This document shows, in pieces, positions 8,616 through 17,201 of a DNA stretch of 64,000 bases (positions are counted from its first letter, which is position 1; each line of letters begins with the position of its first letter). The position numbers were made by a program, and so were the translations under genes. The stretch lies in contig CAZNMY010000019.1 of assembly GCA_964574325.1 (NCBI GenBank), forward strand, positions 7,301 to 71,300, read 5' to 3'. Under the pieces are notes generated by a model. It was not told where the DNA came from, ran no database searches, and was given only the letters and a program-made list of their open reading frames with translations. Source of the stretch: CAMDPA01 sp964574325 (lineage in GTDB: Bacteria > Pseudomonadota > Alphaproteobacteria > Rhizobiales > Hyphomicrobiaceae).

Positions 8616-9365
8616 TCACTGCTGAACGCTCTCCGCGTCCGTCTCCATCTCGCTCTTCAGAGCCTTAATGAGCGCCAGGTTCTGCGCCACCTGCTGCCGA
8701 GGCGCTCCAGCTTTTCCCGCTCGCCGCAGCACCGCCTCCGCCTGATCGACCTTGCGGTCTAGAATGAGGCTGACCGCCAGGTTGTTGAGCACTGCGGGAT
8801 TGTTGGGCGACACTTCCAGCGCCTGCGCGAAGTGGCGTTGCGCTGCCTTCTGATTGCCTTGCGACGAAGCTGCGATCCCGAGACCCGACAGCACCCGCCA
8901 GTCACGATCCCGTCCGCCCGCGGCTTTCTGGAGCGCACCCTCCGCTTTGACCGATTGACCGAGTTCGAGCGCCAGCAGGCCTTGCTCCACGGCAATCATC
9001 ATCTCGGCCGGATTCGCATCGCTCGCCGCGTCGAGCACCGCGAGAGCCTCATTGCGCTTGCCCGCACTCTTGAGCACGCGCACGTAAGCCATCGCCAAGG
9101 TCGGATCCTTGGGATTTTCCGCATTGGCCCTGGCGAGATCCCTGACCGGATTCGACTTCGGATTTCCGGCCGGCACCGGCTTCTCGGCAACCGGCTCCGC
9201 TCTGTCGATCCGGGCTTCCAGCGCCGGTCCGCCGTCGGACGGCGGCCCGCTCGCGATGTTGGGCAGACTTGCCGAGCACGCCGCCAGCCCACCGCAGGCG
9301 AGCATCATCAGGAGCTGGCCCGGTCGCCCGGCGGCATGGCCACCACTGGCCCGATCATGTGTCAT
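8616..9365 (-). CDS. tadD: TadD-like TPR lipoprotein (Flp/Tad pilus)
   Basis: The 249-residue product has a lipoprotein signal: a hydrophobic stretch LLMMLACGGLAAC with the lipobox cysteine near residue 30. At least three tetratricopeptide repeats follow (AYVRVLKSAGKRNEALAVLD, VLSGLGIAASSQGNQKAAQR, VLNNLAVSLILDRKVDQAEA). This is the pattern of TadD, the pilotin-like lipoprotein that helps assemble the Tad secretin. The ATG at 9365 is preferred over an in-frame GTG five codons earlier because a G-rich Shine-Dalgarno tract precedes it. The neighbours support the call: cpaC and cpaD lie 3 kb away on the opposite strand. A generic TPR lipoprotein is the alternative. Confidence 0.82.
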   Translation of the reverse strand: MTHDRASGGHAAGRPGQLLMMLACGGLAACSASLPNIASGPPSDGGPALEARIDRAEPVAEKPVPAGNPKSNPVRDLARANAENPKDPTLAMAYVRVLKSAGKRNEALAVLDAASDANPAEMMIAVEQGLLALELGQSVKAEGALQKAAGGRDRDWRVLSGLGIAASSQGNQKAAQRHFAQALEVSPNNPAVLNNLAVSLILDRKVDQAEAVLRRAGKAGAPRQQVAQNLALIKALKSEMETDAESVQQ

Positions 9366-9615
9366 AGTTGGATCCCCCACCTCCGACCGCCCGAAACGAT
9401 CGCCGCCGTCGACGGCTGCGTCACCACTTGCCGTTAACGGCCGGTAAAGCCTCGCGCCTCACATTGATGGCTAGAGTGATTCCCTCCGGCGACAGGGAAC
9501 CGGTGTTTGCGTTCTCCCGGGTTTCCACAAGCCGTCCGATCGACAAGCAGGATGAATTTCGAAGCCGGGTGGCGCGTGGTCGCGCCATCGGGGACGCCGG
9601 CAGCAGGAGACGACG

Positions 9616-11556
9616 ATGGAGAGTTCGGGCCGGCAGAGCCAGGGCGCCGTACGCGCACAATTGGAGTTCCCCGTCTGGCATCGCGCCTTCACCAAGGCCT
9701 ACACCGCCTGGGCCAGCGCCCCCAGCGATCTCAAGACGCCGCTGTTGCTGCAAGGCGCGGCGCTCGCCAAGGCGGAGAGCTGGCTCCTCGCGTGCCCCGA
9801 CAAACTCAACGAAAGCCAGAAACGCTTCATCGTCCGCAGCATTTCTCAGCGCGCGAAAGGCCCCCTCGAACAGCCCAAGCTGACCGACACCAGCAAGCCG
9901 ACGCGCTGGAAATGGCGCCGCCATTCGGATCGCAGCCTCTGGCATCTCTATGCCGTGATCGCGGTCGGCCTCTGGTTCTTCTCGCCCGACATCATCCGGG
10001 ACGGCTTCGAGCGCGCCCTCAATCCACCGGATATGTATGAGGAGATGAAGTCGAAGAAGACCGCATCCGCGCGCCGAACTCCGGATCTGACGCCCCAATC
10101 GCAATCACAATCCCCTTCGGACCAGCCGCCGGCGATCGAATCGGCCGCTGCTCCAGAGATCGCACCGCCCGGCGACATCGACGAAACGCCCCCGCTCTAC
10201 ATGCCCGCGGTGCTGCCGGCGTCCCCGGCCGTTCGTATGGCCGACATGGCGCGAGATCGGCTCGACGCCGGCAATTCGCGCACATCTATCCTCATCGCCA
10301 TCGAGGCTGCCGAGGCCGCACTTGCCGAACAGCCCCCCGACCAGACGACGGCGACCCGCGCCGCGGGCCTGCTCTCCCGTGCCATGGCGACCCGCGAGCA
10401 GCTCGGCGCCTTGGCCCCCCGCAGCGCCACCGCGCGCACGACGATGTTCTGCGACGATGCCCGCGCCCTGATCGCCGTCTCCGCCGACGAGCAGCTTTCG
10501 ATCTGGCAGGGCTCCAGCTCGCGCCGCAGCGCCACCCAGGCCCTCGCCACCCCGACGCTGTCCGGGGCCTCCGTCGATCGCGACTGCCGCCGTCTTCTGC
10601 TTCCCAACGAGGACTTCAACGTCGAGGTGAGGCCGATCGCCGGCGGCAAGCCCACGGCCCACCTTCAGGGCCATGAAGCCGACATCCTGTCGTCGTCGTT
10701 CAGCCCGGACGGCGCCTTCATCGTAACCGCCAGCCAGGACTCCACCGCCCGGGTCTGGGACGCCCGCACGGGTCGCCAGACCGCCCTTCTCTCCGGCCAC
10801 GACTGGCACGTCGTCACGGCCGAATTCAGCCCCGATGGACGCCGCATCCTGACCGCCTCGTCCGACATGACCGCCCGCATCTGGGATGCCGCGTCGGGCC
10901 GGGAGATCCACACCTTGGAGGGCCATCAGGGCATCGTGACCTCGGCCCGCTTCAGCGGCGACGGCAAACGGGTTCTGACCGCATCGTGGGACGGCTACGC
11001 ACGTCTCTGGGACGCATCGACCGGCAAGCTCCTGCACGCCTTCATGCAACCCGACGGCATCCTCGTCGCCGAAACGAACCACGATGGCCAGCGCACCGCG
11101 ACCGCGTTGGCCGACGGGAGCATGCACATCTGGGACGGCAGCACCGGCGCCGTAGTCCACACCATCCCCGGCGAGGGTTCGGGCATTCGGACGCTGAAGT
11201 TCACCCCCGATGGACGCTGGCTCACGGCCCTGTCCTGGATGGGCCGCGTCGATGTCTACGACGCCTTGACGGGCAGCCTATTCCGCACGTTGGCCCAGCC
11301 CGACCAGCGCGTCCGCAGCATCCAGCTCGGATCCGCCTCGCGCACGCTGGTCGCGGTCAACGAGGATGGCATTCGCATGACTTGGTCGCTCATCGAAAAG
11401 CCTGTCGACGTGATCGCCGAAGCCAAGTCGATCGCCCCGGCCTGCCTGACGATCGACGAACGGACGACTCTGGGCCTGGAAGGCAGCCCACCCGGCTGGT
11501 GCGCGAACCACCGCCCTCGCGGCGCGGCACTGCCCTCGACGAATCGGGCACGGTGA
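9616..11556 (+). CDS. Membrane-anchored WD40 repeat protein with nSTAND-like linker
   Basis: The 646-residue protein has three parts. Residues 40-85 (LLLQGAALAKAESWL, then NESQKRFIVRSI) resemble the linker found between the NTPase and the WD40 propeller of bacterial STAND/caspase-WD40 proteins. A single membrane helix lies near residues 107-123 (LWHLYAVIAVGLWFF). A long periplasmic-type Pro/Ala/Gln-rich stretch is followed by WD40 repeats from about residue 275 (SSSFSPDGAFIVTASQDSTA, ARVWDARTG, ARIWDAASG, ARLWDASTG, MHIWDGSTG). No P-loop NTPase or protease domain is present. The start has AGGAG nine bases upstream. It lies between tadD and cpaC; a scaffolding role is a guess. The gene is intact. 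Confidence 0.85.
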   Translation: MESSGRQSQGAVRAQLEFPVWHRAFTKAYTAWASAPSDLKTPLLLQGAALAKAESWLLACPDKLNESQKRFIVRSISQRAKGPLEQPKLTDTSKPTRWKWRRHSDRSLWHLYAVIAVGLWFFSPDIIRDGFERALNPPDMYEEMKSKKTASARRTPDLTPQSQSQSPSDQPPAIESAAAPEIAPPGDIDETPPLYMPAVLPASPAVRMADMARDRLDAGNSRTSILIAIEAAEAALAEQPPDQTTATRAAGLLSRAMATREQLGALAPRSATARTTMFCDDARALIAVSADEQLSIWQGSSSRRSATQALATPTLSGASVDRDCRRLLLPNEDFNVEVRPIAGGKPTAHLQGHEADILSSSFSPDGAFIVTASQDSTARVWDARTGRQTALLSGHDWHVVTAEFSPDGRRILTASSDMTARIWDAASGREIHTLEGHQGIVTSARFSGDGKRVLTASWDGYARLWDASTGKLLHAFMQPDGILVAETNHDGQRTATALADGSMHIWDGSTGAVVHTIPGEGSGIRTLKFTPDGRWLTALSWMGRVDVYDALTGSLFRTLAQPDQRVRSIQLGSASRTLVAVNEDGIRMTWSLIEKPVDVIAEAKSIAPACLTIDERTTLGLEGSPPGWCANHRPRGAALPSTNRAR

Positions 11557-12264
11557 CCGCCCGCGCACGGGCGAACACGCCGCGTCCACCGAACACTACA
11601 GGTCGTAAGGCGGGTAAGCGCGATAGCGCGCAACCCGCCCAAGGTGCGCAACGCCGGCGGGTTGCGCGGCGCCAAGGTGCGCCGCTTACCCGCCCTACAG
11701 AGTCAACTCGGGTTCACGATGACGAATACCGGCGGGGGCTCGCCGCGTCGGCACTGCCTCTGAAACCGACAGTCGGCCACGAGCTGCATTCACCCGATTG
11801 CCCTGCCCGCGCACGCCCGTCCCTTCTCGTCGCGCAGCACCCACCGCTGCGCCGCCGGGCCTAGCTCACGGCTGACTCGATCCCGAGCATCTGATTCGGC
11901 GCCCCATCGCAAGTAGCGATCGAGCACCCCGCTCCACTTTCGCTTCATCTCTATCAACATCTCCGTTCGAGCGGTCCCGCAGCCGCTCCCGAATCGCTGC
12001 AAGCCCGCGCCGGCTGGTCTTTCTCGTCACACCAGGAGACGCGACGGGCGACGGTCTCACTGTGCGTAACCGGTGGACACCCACGGGACTGTCGCATCGC
12101 GGCCGAACCCGCTCTGGCCAGCCCTACGCGACTCCCTCTAGCGAACCGATGACGGTCCGCCATTCCCTCGGCGCACCGGCGATGGAGCTACCGGAAGGAA
12201 AGCGCGGCTTACTCGTAGGCGCGCCCGGCAGCAGCGGGTTGTTCATGGGCGCGATGGAGTTGTC
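11557..12264. other. Gene-poor interval before cpaC
   Basis: About 700 bases hold no gene I can support. The left part contains a nested palindromic repeat (11,605-11,698). Short minus-strand frames around 11,790-12,163 give basic, Arg-rich peptides without recognisable domains or good ribosome sites, and are probably non-coding or decayed. The right end (12,240-12,264) supplies the GGAG for cpaC. Confidence 0.6.
11605..11698. repeat. Nested palindromic repeat, copy 1
   Basis: Outer 16-bp arms 11,605-11,620 and 11,683-11,698 are inverted copies with one mismatch (core GGCGGGTAAGCG). Inside them, 12-bp arms 11,628-11,639 and 11,656-11,667 are perfect inverted copies (GCGCAACCCGCC). The whole 94 bp could fold into a two-tier hairpin. 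The same architecture recurs at 28,625-28,721, so this looks like a dispersed REP/BIME-like element. Confidence 0.8.
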
Positions 12265-13848
12265 ATGGTCGGTGGAGTATTCCCCTTCCCGCGCGTTGCA
12301 GCGACGAAGGTTGCAGCGCAACGAAGTGCCACGGATGCCGCTCGGTTTGCGCGGTTCGACGTCGGCTCTGTCGTGCGATCGGCGCCCCGCGGCATCGCCG
12401 TCGCGCTGGCCGCCATGTTCGCCATTCCCGGGACGGCTCTCGCCCAGACCGATGCGGTCGGCGGTGCGCGCTCGATCATCCGCATTCCCCCCAACGTCCC
12501 GATGCCCGTCACGCGGCAGGTGACGATGGGCGAAGGCAAGGCGCTGATGATCGAGCTGCCGCAGGACAGCACCGATGTGATCGTCTCGCACACCGACACG
12601 ATCGACGCGACCGTGCACACGGCGCGCAGAATTCTGCTCTACGGCAAGAAGATCGGCGCCGCCAACGTCTTCATCCTGGGGCGCGACGGCCGCCAGCTGC
12701 TGGTTCTCGACATCGCGATCAAGCGCGACGTCACCGAGCTGGGCAAGATGCTCCGGCGGCTGATCCCCAACTCCCGCATCAGTGTCTCGTCGTCGGGCGA
12801 AGGCGTCGTGATCAGCGGAAACGTGACACAGCCGACCGATGCCAGCCGCGCCGAGGATATCGCGAAGCAATATGTGAAGTCCGGCCCTGTCGTGAACCTC
12901 CTGACGGTGTCGGAGCGCGAGCAGGTGCTTCTCAAGGTCACCGTCGCCGAGATCCAGCGCGAGGCGATCCGCCGGCTGGGCGTCGACCTGCCGCAAGCCT
13001 TGATGAAGGGCGGCGCGATGACCTTCGGCAAGGTCATCCAGAACGCTTTTCCGGTGAGCACGGCAGTCGCCGCCGCGGCCGGGTTCAACGGCGCAGCCAG
13101 CGTACCATCCCTCCAGTCCGGCTCCGCCCTCCAGGCAACCGCCAACTGGAACGGCAACACCGCATCCGCGATCATTCAATCGTTCGAGCGGGTCGGCTTG
13201 GCGCGAACTCTGGCCGAGCCCTCGCTCGCCGCCATTTCGGGCGAGACGGCAAAGTTCGTAGCCGGCGGCGAGTTCCCGGTTCCCGTCTCCTCCAACAACA
13301 ACACCGTAACGGTCTCCTGGAAGACCTTCGGCGTGAACGTCGCCTTCACGCCTTTCGTGCTCACCCAAGGCCGCATCAACCTGAAGGTTTCCGCCGAGGT
13401 GAGCGAGCTGTCGACCGCCGGCGCCGTCACGACCGCAGGCTTCAACATCCAGGGCCTCCAGGTTCGCCGCGCCGAAACGACGGTGGAAATGCCCAGCGGC
13501 TCGGCGCTCGCCATCGCGGGCCTGCTCTCCGAGCAGACCCGGCAGGGCGTCGAAGGCGTGCCGGAGCTGCGCAACCTGCCGATCCTCGGCGCGCTGTTCC
13601 GCAGCAAGGACTTCCGCAACAACCAGTCCGAGCTCGTGATCATGGTCACGCCGATCATCGTGCGTCCCAACGAGGCGAGCCAGTTCAGCCGCCCCGACGA
13701 AGGCTTCGCGCCGGCATCGGATCTGAAGGGCCTGTTCCTTGGACATCTGAACCGCGTCTACAATTCGACGGCGCGGCTCGGACCCAACATCGTCAATGGC
13801 GATCTCGGCTACATCGTCGAATATCCCAACAACGGGGTGGCGCCATGA
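12265..13848 (+). CDS. cpaC: Type II/IV secretin, Tad pilus outer-membrane channel CpaC/RcpA
   Basis: CpaC (RcpA) forms the outer-membrane channel through which the Flp/Tad pilus exits. The 527-residue product has a long n-region and a hydrophobic signal ending in ALA at residues 58-60. An N-terminal pilus-secretin domain follows (SIIRIPPNVPMPVTRQVTMG), then a BON-like segment (ISVSSSGEGVVISGNVTQP). The secretin core contains LARTLAEPSLAAISGETAKF and VPELRNLPILGALFRSKDF, ending with ELVIMVTPIIVRP. GGAG eight bases upstream of the ATG supports the start. The stop overlaps the cpaD start by ATGA, so the pair is coupled. The rest of a tad locus (cpaE, cpaF, tadB, tadC, pilin) is not in the window. 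Confidence 0.95.
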   Translation: MVGGVFPFPRVAATKVAAQRSATDAARFARFDVGSVVRSAPRGIAVALAAMFAIPGTALAQTDAVGGARSIIRIPPNVPMPVTRQVTMGEGKALMIELPQDSTDVIVSHTDTIDATVHTARRILLYGKKIGAANVFILGRDGRQLLVLDIAIKRDVTELGKMLRRLIPNSRISVSSSGEGVVISGNVTQPTDASRAEDIAKQYVKSGPVVNLLTVSEREQVLLKVTVAEIQREAIRRLGVDLPQALMKGGAMTFGKVIQNAFPVSTAVAAAAGFNGAASVPSLQSGSALQATANWNGNTASAIIQSFERVGLARTLAEPSLAAISGETAKFVAGGEFPVPVSSNNNTVTVSWKTFGVNVAFTPFVLTQGRINLKVSAEVSELSTAGAVTTAGFNIQGLQVRRAETTVEMPSGSALAIAGLLSEQTRQGVEGVPELRNLPILGALFRSKDFRNNQSELVIMVTPIIVRPNEASQFSRPDEGFAPASDLKGLFLGHLNRVYNSTARLGPNIVNGDLGYIVEYPNNGVAP

Positions 13849-14630
13849 ACGGTCACGACAACGACGGCTTGACCGTCCACGGCCCCGCTACGCAAGCGCC
13901 CTTCTCGAACATCACGGTCGCCACCATGCCAGCCCCGAATGCCCTCCGCTTCAGCCGGCAGCGCCTAGCGTTGCGGCTTTCGGCGACTGTTGCCGGCCTT
14001 TGCCTCGTCGGCACCGCGCTTTCCGGCTGCAACAGCCCCTGGATCTCCGACGACTACCATCCTCGCCTGACCGACCCCGCGCGCCGCCATCCCATCGTGA
14101 TGGCCGCCGAAACCGCCACGCTCGACCTTACCGGCTCGGCGTTGGACAAGGGGGGTGAGGCACGCGCCTTTCTCGAGACCACGAAATTCGTCCGCAACTA
14201 TCGCCATGAGGGCCGCGGCCCTCTGCATATCGCGGTCCCCCGCGGCGCAGGCGGCAATGTCTCGCGTCGTGTCCAGAACATCCGCCTCGTCGCTTACCGC
14301 AACGGCGTCTCGCCCGACCGCATTCGTACCGTCGTGAAATCCGGCAGCCACGGCATCGTCACCTTGTCCTACGATCGCATCGCAGCCATCGGCCCCTCGT
14401 GCGGCGACTGGTCCGAGGACGTCACGCGCAACAAGGGCAACTTCCCGTATCCCAACTTCGGCTGCGCGACCCAGCGCAACCTCGCCGCCATGGCCGCGAA
14501 CCCCATGGACCTGATGTATCCCGCCGTCGAAACGCCCCGCGGCAGCGAAACCCGTGCCGCCGATCAGAAGAACTTCCAGACGAAGATCGGCAAGGATGGC
14601 GCGACGGGCGGATCTTTGACTGCTCGCTGA
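13845..14630 (+). CDS. cpaD: Pilus assembly lipoprotein CpaD
   Basis: CpaD is an outer-membrane lipoprotein that works with the CpaC secretin in Flp/Tad pilus assembly. The 261-residue sequence carries a lipobox, LVGTALSGC, near residue 60. The Pilus_CpaD region follows: DDYHPRLTDPARRHPIVMAAE, then VRNYRHEGRGPLHIAVPRG and CGDWSEDVTRNKGNFPYPNFGCATQRNLAAMAANP, the strongest family signature. The N-terminus before the lipobox is unusually long; an internal ATG at 13,926 would give a more normal signal peptide, but the ATGA overlap with cpaC supports 13,845. The order cpaC-cpaD is the usual one. Confidence 0.94.
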   Translation: MNGHDNDGLTVHGPATQAPFSNITVATMPAPNALRFSRQRLALRLSATVAGLCLVGTALSGCNSPWISDDYHPRLTDPARRHPIVMAAETATLDLTGSALDKGGEARAFLETTKFVRNYRHEGRGPLHIAVPRGAGGNVSRRVQNIRLVAYRNGVSPDRIRTVVKSGSHGIVTLSYDRIAAIGPSCGDWSEDVTRNKGNFPYPNFGCATQRNLAAMAANPMDLMYPAVETPRGSETRAADQKNFQTKIGKDGATGGSLTAR

Positions 14631-14757
14631 GCGCGCATTGCGCAAGCAACCGGGAACATCATGCGCGGAAAGCCGCTGTTCACCATTTACGCGTAGGCTC
14701 TCCTGTTGAGGCAGCGCATTTGCGTTGCAGGTAGGCAGTAGAATCGGGCCCCCCGAC

Positions 14758-15093
14758 ATGACGACCGGCAGCAAGCAGGACAACTCCGCCGAGGCGCGCC
14801 GCGCCACGCGCAAGGTCATGCGCACCCTCGGCGAGATCGTGCCGGAGGGCCGCGACCAGGGCACGGGCTGCACCGTGCTCGATATGTCCGCATCCGGCGC
14901 CCGCCTCAAGATCGACGGCGCGGTGCGCAAGGCATTCGCACCGACCGTGTCGATCCCCGACACCTTCCGGCTGCTGATCGCCCGCGACAACATCGCGATC
15001 GATTGCCGCCTCGCCTGGCGCGACAACGACATGATCGGCGTCTCGTTCACGTCAGCGTTCCGGCCGATCAAGGCGCCGGCGAAGCGCGCGTGA
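14758..15093 (+). CDS. PilZ domain protein
   Basis: This short protein (111 residues) looks like a stand-alone PilZ domain, which usually binds cyclic-di-GMP and alters motility, pili or polysaccharide. The visible motifs are an Arg-rich N-terminus (RRATRKVMR) and DMSASGARLKI, matching the (D/N)xSxxG motif, then a beta-barrel ending in LAWRDNDMIGVSF. The first Arg motif is not a perfect RxxxR, so ligand binding is uncertain. The ATG at 14,758 is preferred over an upstream non-ATG start, although its ribosome site is weak. It lies 127 bp after cpaD on the same strand and could tune pilus function. Confidence 0.8.
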   Translation: MTTGSKQDNSAEARRATRKVMRTLGEIVPEGRDQGTGCTVLDMSASGARLKIDGAVRKAFAPTVSIPDTFRLLIARDNIAIDCRLAWRDNDMIGVSFTSAFRPIKAPAKRA

Positions 15094-15096
15094 ACC

Positions 15097-15498
15097 TCAG
15101 AAGAACTTGTTCGGCTTGAGGAAGAACCCGAGGATCAGCGCCCCCTTGGGGGCTCGCGCCACATGGCGGCTGCCGGCCGGGCGCCACACGAAATTGCCGG
15201 CCGTCACCTCGCCGTCCTCGTCGACCAGGCTGCCCTCGAGAACCCACGACTGCTCGATCTCGACATGCTCGTGATCGGACAGCACGGAACCCGGCTGCCA
15301 GCGGAACAGGGCCGTCATCAGTCCGGTCGTGTCGTCCTTCATCAGGACCTTGATGTCGATACCCTCGTGCCCGGTCGGCACCCACGGCAGCTTTTCGACC
15401 TCGACGAGGCGTGACTGCAGGGGACCCAGCACCTTGCCGAAGTCGTAGCCCGGCGTCGTCGTCGTCAGCTCCGCGGATTTCGCTGCACTGGCCGCCAT
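15097..15498 (-). CDS. Cupin-domain protein (ChrR-like)
   Basis: The 133-residue product is a single-domain cupin. The beta-barrel motifs are visible: LFRWQPGSVLSDHEHVEIEQSWVLEGSLVDEDG (motif 1 with two His and a Glu) and GNFVWRPAGSRHVARAPKGALIL (motif 2 with His). Such proteins bind a divalent metal and serve as small dioxygenases, isomerases or sensors; the function cannot be fixed here. An in-frame ATG fourteen codons upstream exists, but AGGAGA sits just before the ATG at 15,498. It ends four bases from the PilZ stop codon, convergently. Confidence 0.83.
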   Translation of the reverse strand: MAASAAKSAELTTTTPGYDFGKVLGPLQSRLVEVEKLPWVPTGHEGIDIKVLMKDDTTGLMTALFRWQPGSVLSDHEHVEIEQSWVLEGSLVDEDGEVTAGNFVWRPAGSRHVARAPKGALILGFFLKPNKFF

Positions 15499-15641
15499 TT
15501 CGTCTCTCCTGTCGTAGCTTCTCACACGATGGTGCATCATCGGAGCGATGCCCCGGCCGAAGCGTTCGCCGAGTCATATCCGACGAAAGCCCCCTTTGAA
15601 ACGTCATTTCAGCCCCGCCGCTCCAACTCCCGCGGTCGTCC

Positions 15642-16631
15642 TCACACGGCCACCGAAGGCTCGATGCCCGGAGGAAAGATCTCCTCCGGCTTTGCCAGCC
15701 GTTTCGCGATGCCCTGTTCGTGGCAATACTGCAGGAACGCCGTCAGAGTCGGCCGGTTGGCCTCGATCCCGAACGGGAAGATGTCGCGACCGAACCGCGC
15801 TTCCAGTTCCCCGATGTAGTGCGACATCCACGGCACGGGATACCGCGAGACGCCGGCCTCCCGCAGCCGCTCCAGGCTCCTGTTCTTGGACTCTTCGAAC
15901 GCGAGGCACAGATTGCGCGCCAGCCAGGGATGCTCCGCGAGCACATCCTTGCGCATCGCGATGACGTGCATGATCGGGTAGATTCTGGTCCGCGCGAAAT
16001 AGTCCGCCTCCCGCTGGCGATAATCGGCGAACAGCCGCGCGACGGCAGGATCTCCTTTGTCGAACGAAGACGGCGCACTCGCCGTCATGACAGCGTCGAC
16101 CTCACCCGACACCAGCATGTCGTTGAGCGTCTTGCCCGGCTCTCGCCGGAGCACGAGACCCTTCGGCAGTTCGAGCGCGACCTTCTCCGTGCGCCCTGCG
16201 GTCTCGATACCGGCCTGCACCCACTCGATCGACGTCAGCGGCACCTTGGCCTCGTGCTCGAGCCAGCCGCGCGAGTAGACCGCCGCCGTCTGCGCCCATT
16301 CCGGCAGGCCGACACGCTTGCCTTTCAGATCGGCCGCATCACGAATGCCCTTCGACGTGTTGACGTAGAACGACGAGAGCCGGAACACGCGGCTGGCGAA
16401 CACCGGCAGCGCGATCACATCCGCATCTGCCGACGTGGCGAGCGCCGTGAACTTCGCGAACGACATCTCGCTGACGTGCCATTCGCGCCCCGCCGCGAAG
16501 CGCGCGAAGATCTCGTGCAGGTCGAGGTTCAACCACAACGGATCGATCCCCGTCGCCTGCACGTCGCCTTGGCGGAAATCACGGAAATGGTCGTAGTCGC
16601 TGATCGCGATCGTCAGAGGAATGCGTTTCAC
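15642..16631 (-). CDS. Substrate-binding / 4,5-dihydroxyphthalate decarboxylase-like protein
   Basis: The 329-residue protein belongs to the NMT1/PhnD-like periplasmic-binding fold group annotated as 4,5-dihydroxyphthalate decarboxylase (Pht5) or ABC substrate-binding protein. Typical segments are PLTIAISDYDHFRDF at the N-terminus, VIALPVFASRVFRLSSFYVN, AADLKGKRVGLPEWAQTAAVYSRGWLEHE and WLARNLCLAFEESKN. There is no signal peptide, which argues for a cytoplasmic enzyme or a non-classical receptor. No ABC permease or ATPase gene is adjacent. The start is a GTG at 16,631 with a modest upstream GGTGA. Neighbouring genes do not reveal a substrate. Confidence 0.8.
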   Translation of the reverse strand: MKRIPLTIAISDYDHFRDFRQGDVQATGIDPLWLNLDLHEIFARFAAGREWHVSEMSFAKFTALATSADADVIALPVFASRVFRLSSFYVNTSKGIRDAADLKGKRVGLPEWAQTAAVYSRGWLEHEAKVPLTSIEWVQAGIETAGRTEKVALELPKGLVLRREPGKTLNDMLVSGEVDAVMTASAPSSFDKGDPAVARLFADYRQREADYFARTRIYPIMHVIAMRKDVLAEHPWLARNLCLAFEESKNRSLERLREAGVSRYPVPWMSHYIGELEARFGRDIFPFGIEANRPTLTAFLQYCHEQGIAKRLAKPEEIFPPGIEPSVAV

Positions 16632-16774
16632 GTGGTCACCGTTCGGGGCTGTTGAAGACGAGGCGGATCAAGCTACAGCCAACCGCCGCACCGAGCCAAC
16701 AACGATCGTCGAACTGGCCCTCGATCCGCCACCGCCCTATGATCGAGCGTGCCGCACACGCGAAAGGAGCGCAG

Positions 16775-17191
16775 ATGAATGCCCGCCTCTGGCTGATCGC
16801 CGCAACCGCTGTCGGCGTCGTCGCCACGGTGGAACCCGCAGCCGCGCAACAACGCTCGTGCCCGCATCCGGAAAGCGATCGCGACAGGATCACCCGCTCC
16901 CTCCGCGCCGCGGGAACATGCCAGCGCGCCTACGACGTGATGAACGCGTGCCGCAGCAACACCGGCGGCGATGTCGAATTGGCCGAGGTCGTCATCGAGC
17001 GTTGCGAGGGGTCGTTCCTGTCGGGACTGGCCCCCGCGGCACGCCGTGCCTACGACGGCGAGCGCGCCGCCTGCCGCAACAAATACGCCAAGCAGGAAGG
17101 CACGATGTACGTCTCGTTCGCCGTCACCTGCGAAGCAGGCGTCGCCGCGCGCTACGCGGGCAAAGCGGAAAAGCGCTCGCGGAACCGCTGA
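16775..17191 (+). CDS. Secreted cysteine-containing protein of unknown function
   Basis: The 138-residue product starts with a clear Sec signal peptide (MNARLWLIAATAVGVVATVEPAAAQ; cleavage after AAA near residue 24). The mature part is about 114 residues with six cysteines (RSCPHP, GTCQRAYD, NACRSN, ERCEGS, AACRNK and VTCEAG), which suggests disulfides in the periplasm. No domain is recognised. The ATG at 16,775 is chosen over one 41 codons upstream because AAAGGAGC precedes it and the signal peptide begins there. It is divergent from the dihydroxyphthalate-decarboxylase-like gene and convergent with the amidase. Confidence 0.75.
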   Translation: MNARLWLIAATAVGVVATVEPAAAQQRSCPHPESDRDRITRSLRAAGTCQRAYDVMNACRSNTGGDVELAEVVIERCEGSFLSGLAPAARRAYDGERAACRNKYAKQEGTMYVSFAVTCEAGVAARYAGKAEKRSRNR

Positions 17192-17201
17192 GCAACTTCC
17201 G

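Noticed and set aside
12124..13746. 540-codon minus-strand open frame opposite cpaC
   Set aside because: It is the mirror of a high-GC gene; the plus strand gives a complete secretin with a signal peptide, and the minus translation is Arg/Gly/Asp-rich with no domain.
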